This document shows, one piece after another, positions 63,788 to 64,000 of a stretch of 64,000 nucleotides of DNA (position 1 is its first letter; each line of letters starts with the position of its first letter). Below the pieces are notes generated by a model. That model was not told the origin of the DNA. It did not search any database and saw only the letters and a list, made by a program, of their open reading frames with translations. A program made the position numbers and the translations under genes. This DNA is from Thalassotalea sp. PS06 (GTDB taxonomy: Bacteria; Pseudomonadota; Gammaproteobacteria; Enterobacterales; Alteromonadaceae). The stretch is taken from assembly GCF_007197775.1 (NCBI RefSeq), contig NZ_CP041638.1, forward strand, positions 744,001-808,000. The letters run 5' to 3'.

Positions 63788-64000
63788 ATGACTGAAATTG
63801 CCAAAGACGAAAACAAATTAATTGCTGAACGTCGTGCCAAGTTAGCGGCGATTCGCGAAAACTGTCCAGCCAATGGACACCCAAATGATTTTGACCGTGA
63901 GCACTATGCTGCCGATATTCAGGAAGCGCATGGTGATATGGATAAAGAAGCGTTGGAGCAAGCGGACTTAGAGTACGCCGTTGCTGGCCGAATTATGGCC
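63788..64000 (+). CDS. lysS: Lysyl-tRNA synthetase, N-terminal part (cut by window edge)
   Basis: 71 codons from ATG 63788, 13 bp after prfB. MTEIAKDENKLIAERRAKLA, then NGHPNDFDREHYAADIQE and YAVAGRIMA are the start of class-II lysyl-tRNA synthetase and its anticodon-binding OB fold. It charges tRNA-Lys. The prfB-lysS order is that of E. coli. Confidence 0.95.
   Translation, partial: MTEIAKDENKLIAERRAKLAAIRENCPANGHPNDFDREHYAADIQEAHGDMDKEALEQADLEYAVAGRIMA

Overview
This 64 kb window is chromosomal DNA from a marine gammaproteobacterium, most likely in the Alteromonadales (Alteromonadaceae/Colwelliaceae type). The signs are housekeeping synteny of the gamma type (fldB, dsbC, recJ, prfB with its programmed frameshift, lysS; tal; yaaA; rmf; tmcA; srmB), a two-component system of the mainly marine proteobacterial dedicated sortase family, a laminarin-degradation cluster, and a large TonB-dependent receptor beside flavin halogenase-like genes. 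No phage, integrase, complete insertion sequence, CRISPR array, rRNA or tRNA gene was found.

Layout. 1-720: start of glgC and a small glycogen-binding (CBM48-like) protein. 1.1-4.9 kb: pdsS/pdsR histidine kinase and regulator, divergent from pdsO, with no sortase or target gene alongside. 5.1-7.8 kb: small exported and membrane proteins and an ECF sigma factor. 7.8-15.7 kb: laminarin/beta-glucan module with a LacI-family regulator, GH1, an MFS sugar permease broken by an in-frame TAA, lipoprotein GH3 and lipoprotein GH16. 15.7-24.6 kb: TonB-dependent receptor, two halogenase-like flavoproteins, SapC, a JmjC-like cupin and a DUF6445-like protein. A LacI-type operator upstream of the receptor nearly matches one in the GH1/MFS divergent promoter, so the two modules are probably one regulon. 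25.2-28.5 kb: secreted ADP-ribosylglycohydrolase-family protein and a DUF1254-like protein. 28.8-32.8 kb: hmgA, cnoX, msrA, a DUF3820 protein and rmf.

33.1-39.1 kb is a nine-gene minus-strand operon, moaA-mobA-moaB-moaC-moaD-moaE-modA-modB-modC, whose leader closely resembles the Moco riboswitch; moeA lies divergently. It makes molybdenum cofactor and imports molybdate. The user of the cofactor is close by: napEFDABC (periplasmic nitrate reductase, 41.9-46.5 kb). Then come tmcA, an ABC-2 type exporter, a FabH-like synthase, a hemolysin III-like membrane protein, DUF3545, tal, yaaA, two AT-rich orphan genes, srmB, fldB, dsbC, recJ, prfB and the start of lysS.

The least explained part is the intergenic DNA. 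There are two approximately 270 bp MITE-like elements whose terminal inverted repeats have changed in a compensating way and which each touch a stop codon. There are arrays of perfect hairpins joined by nearly constant 8-9 nt linkers (31.3 and 57.6 kb), related hairpin cassettes at 41.4-41.7 and 56.1 kb, and a five-unit tandem array that seems to derive from the 3' end of the hemolysin III-like gene. These repeats are the best candidates for something undescribed. All family names come from reading the translations; no database search was possible.
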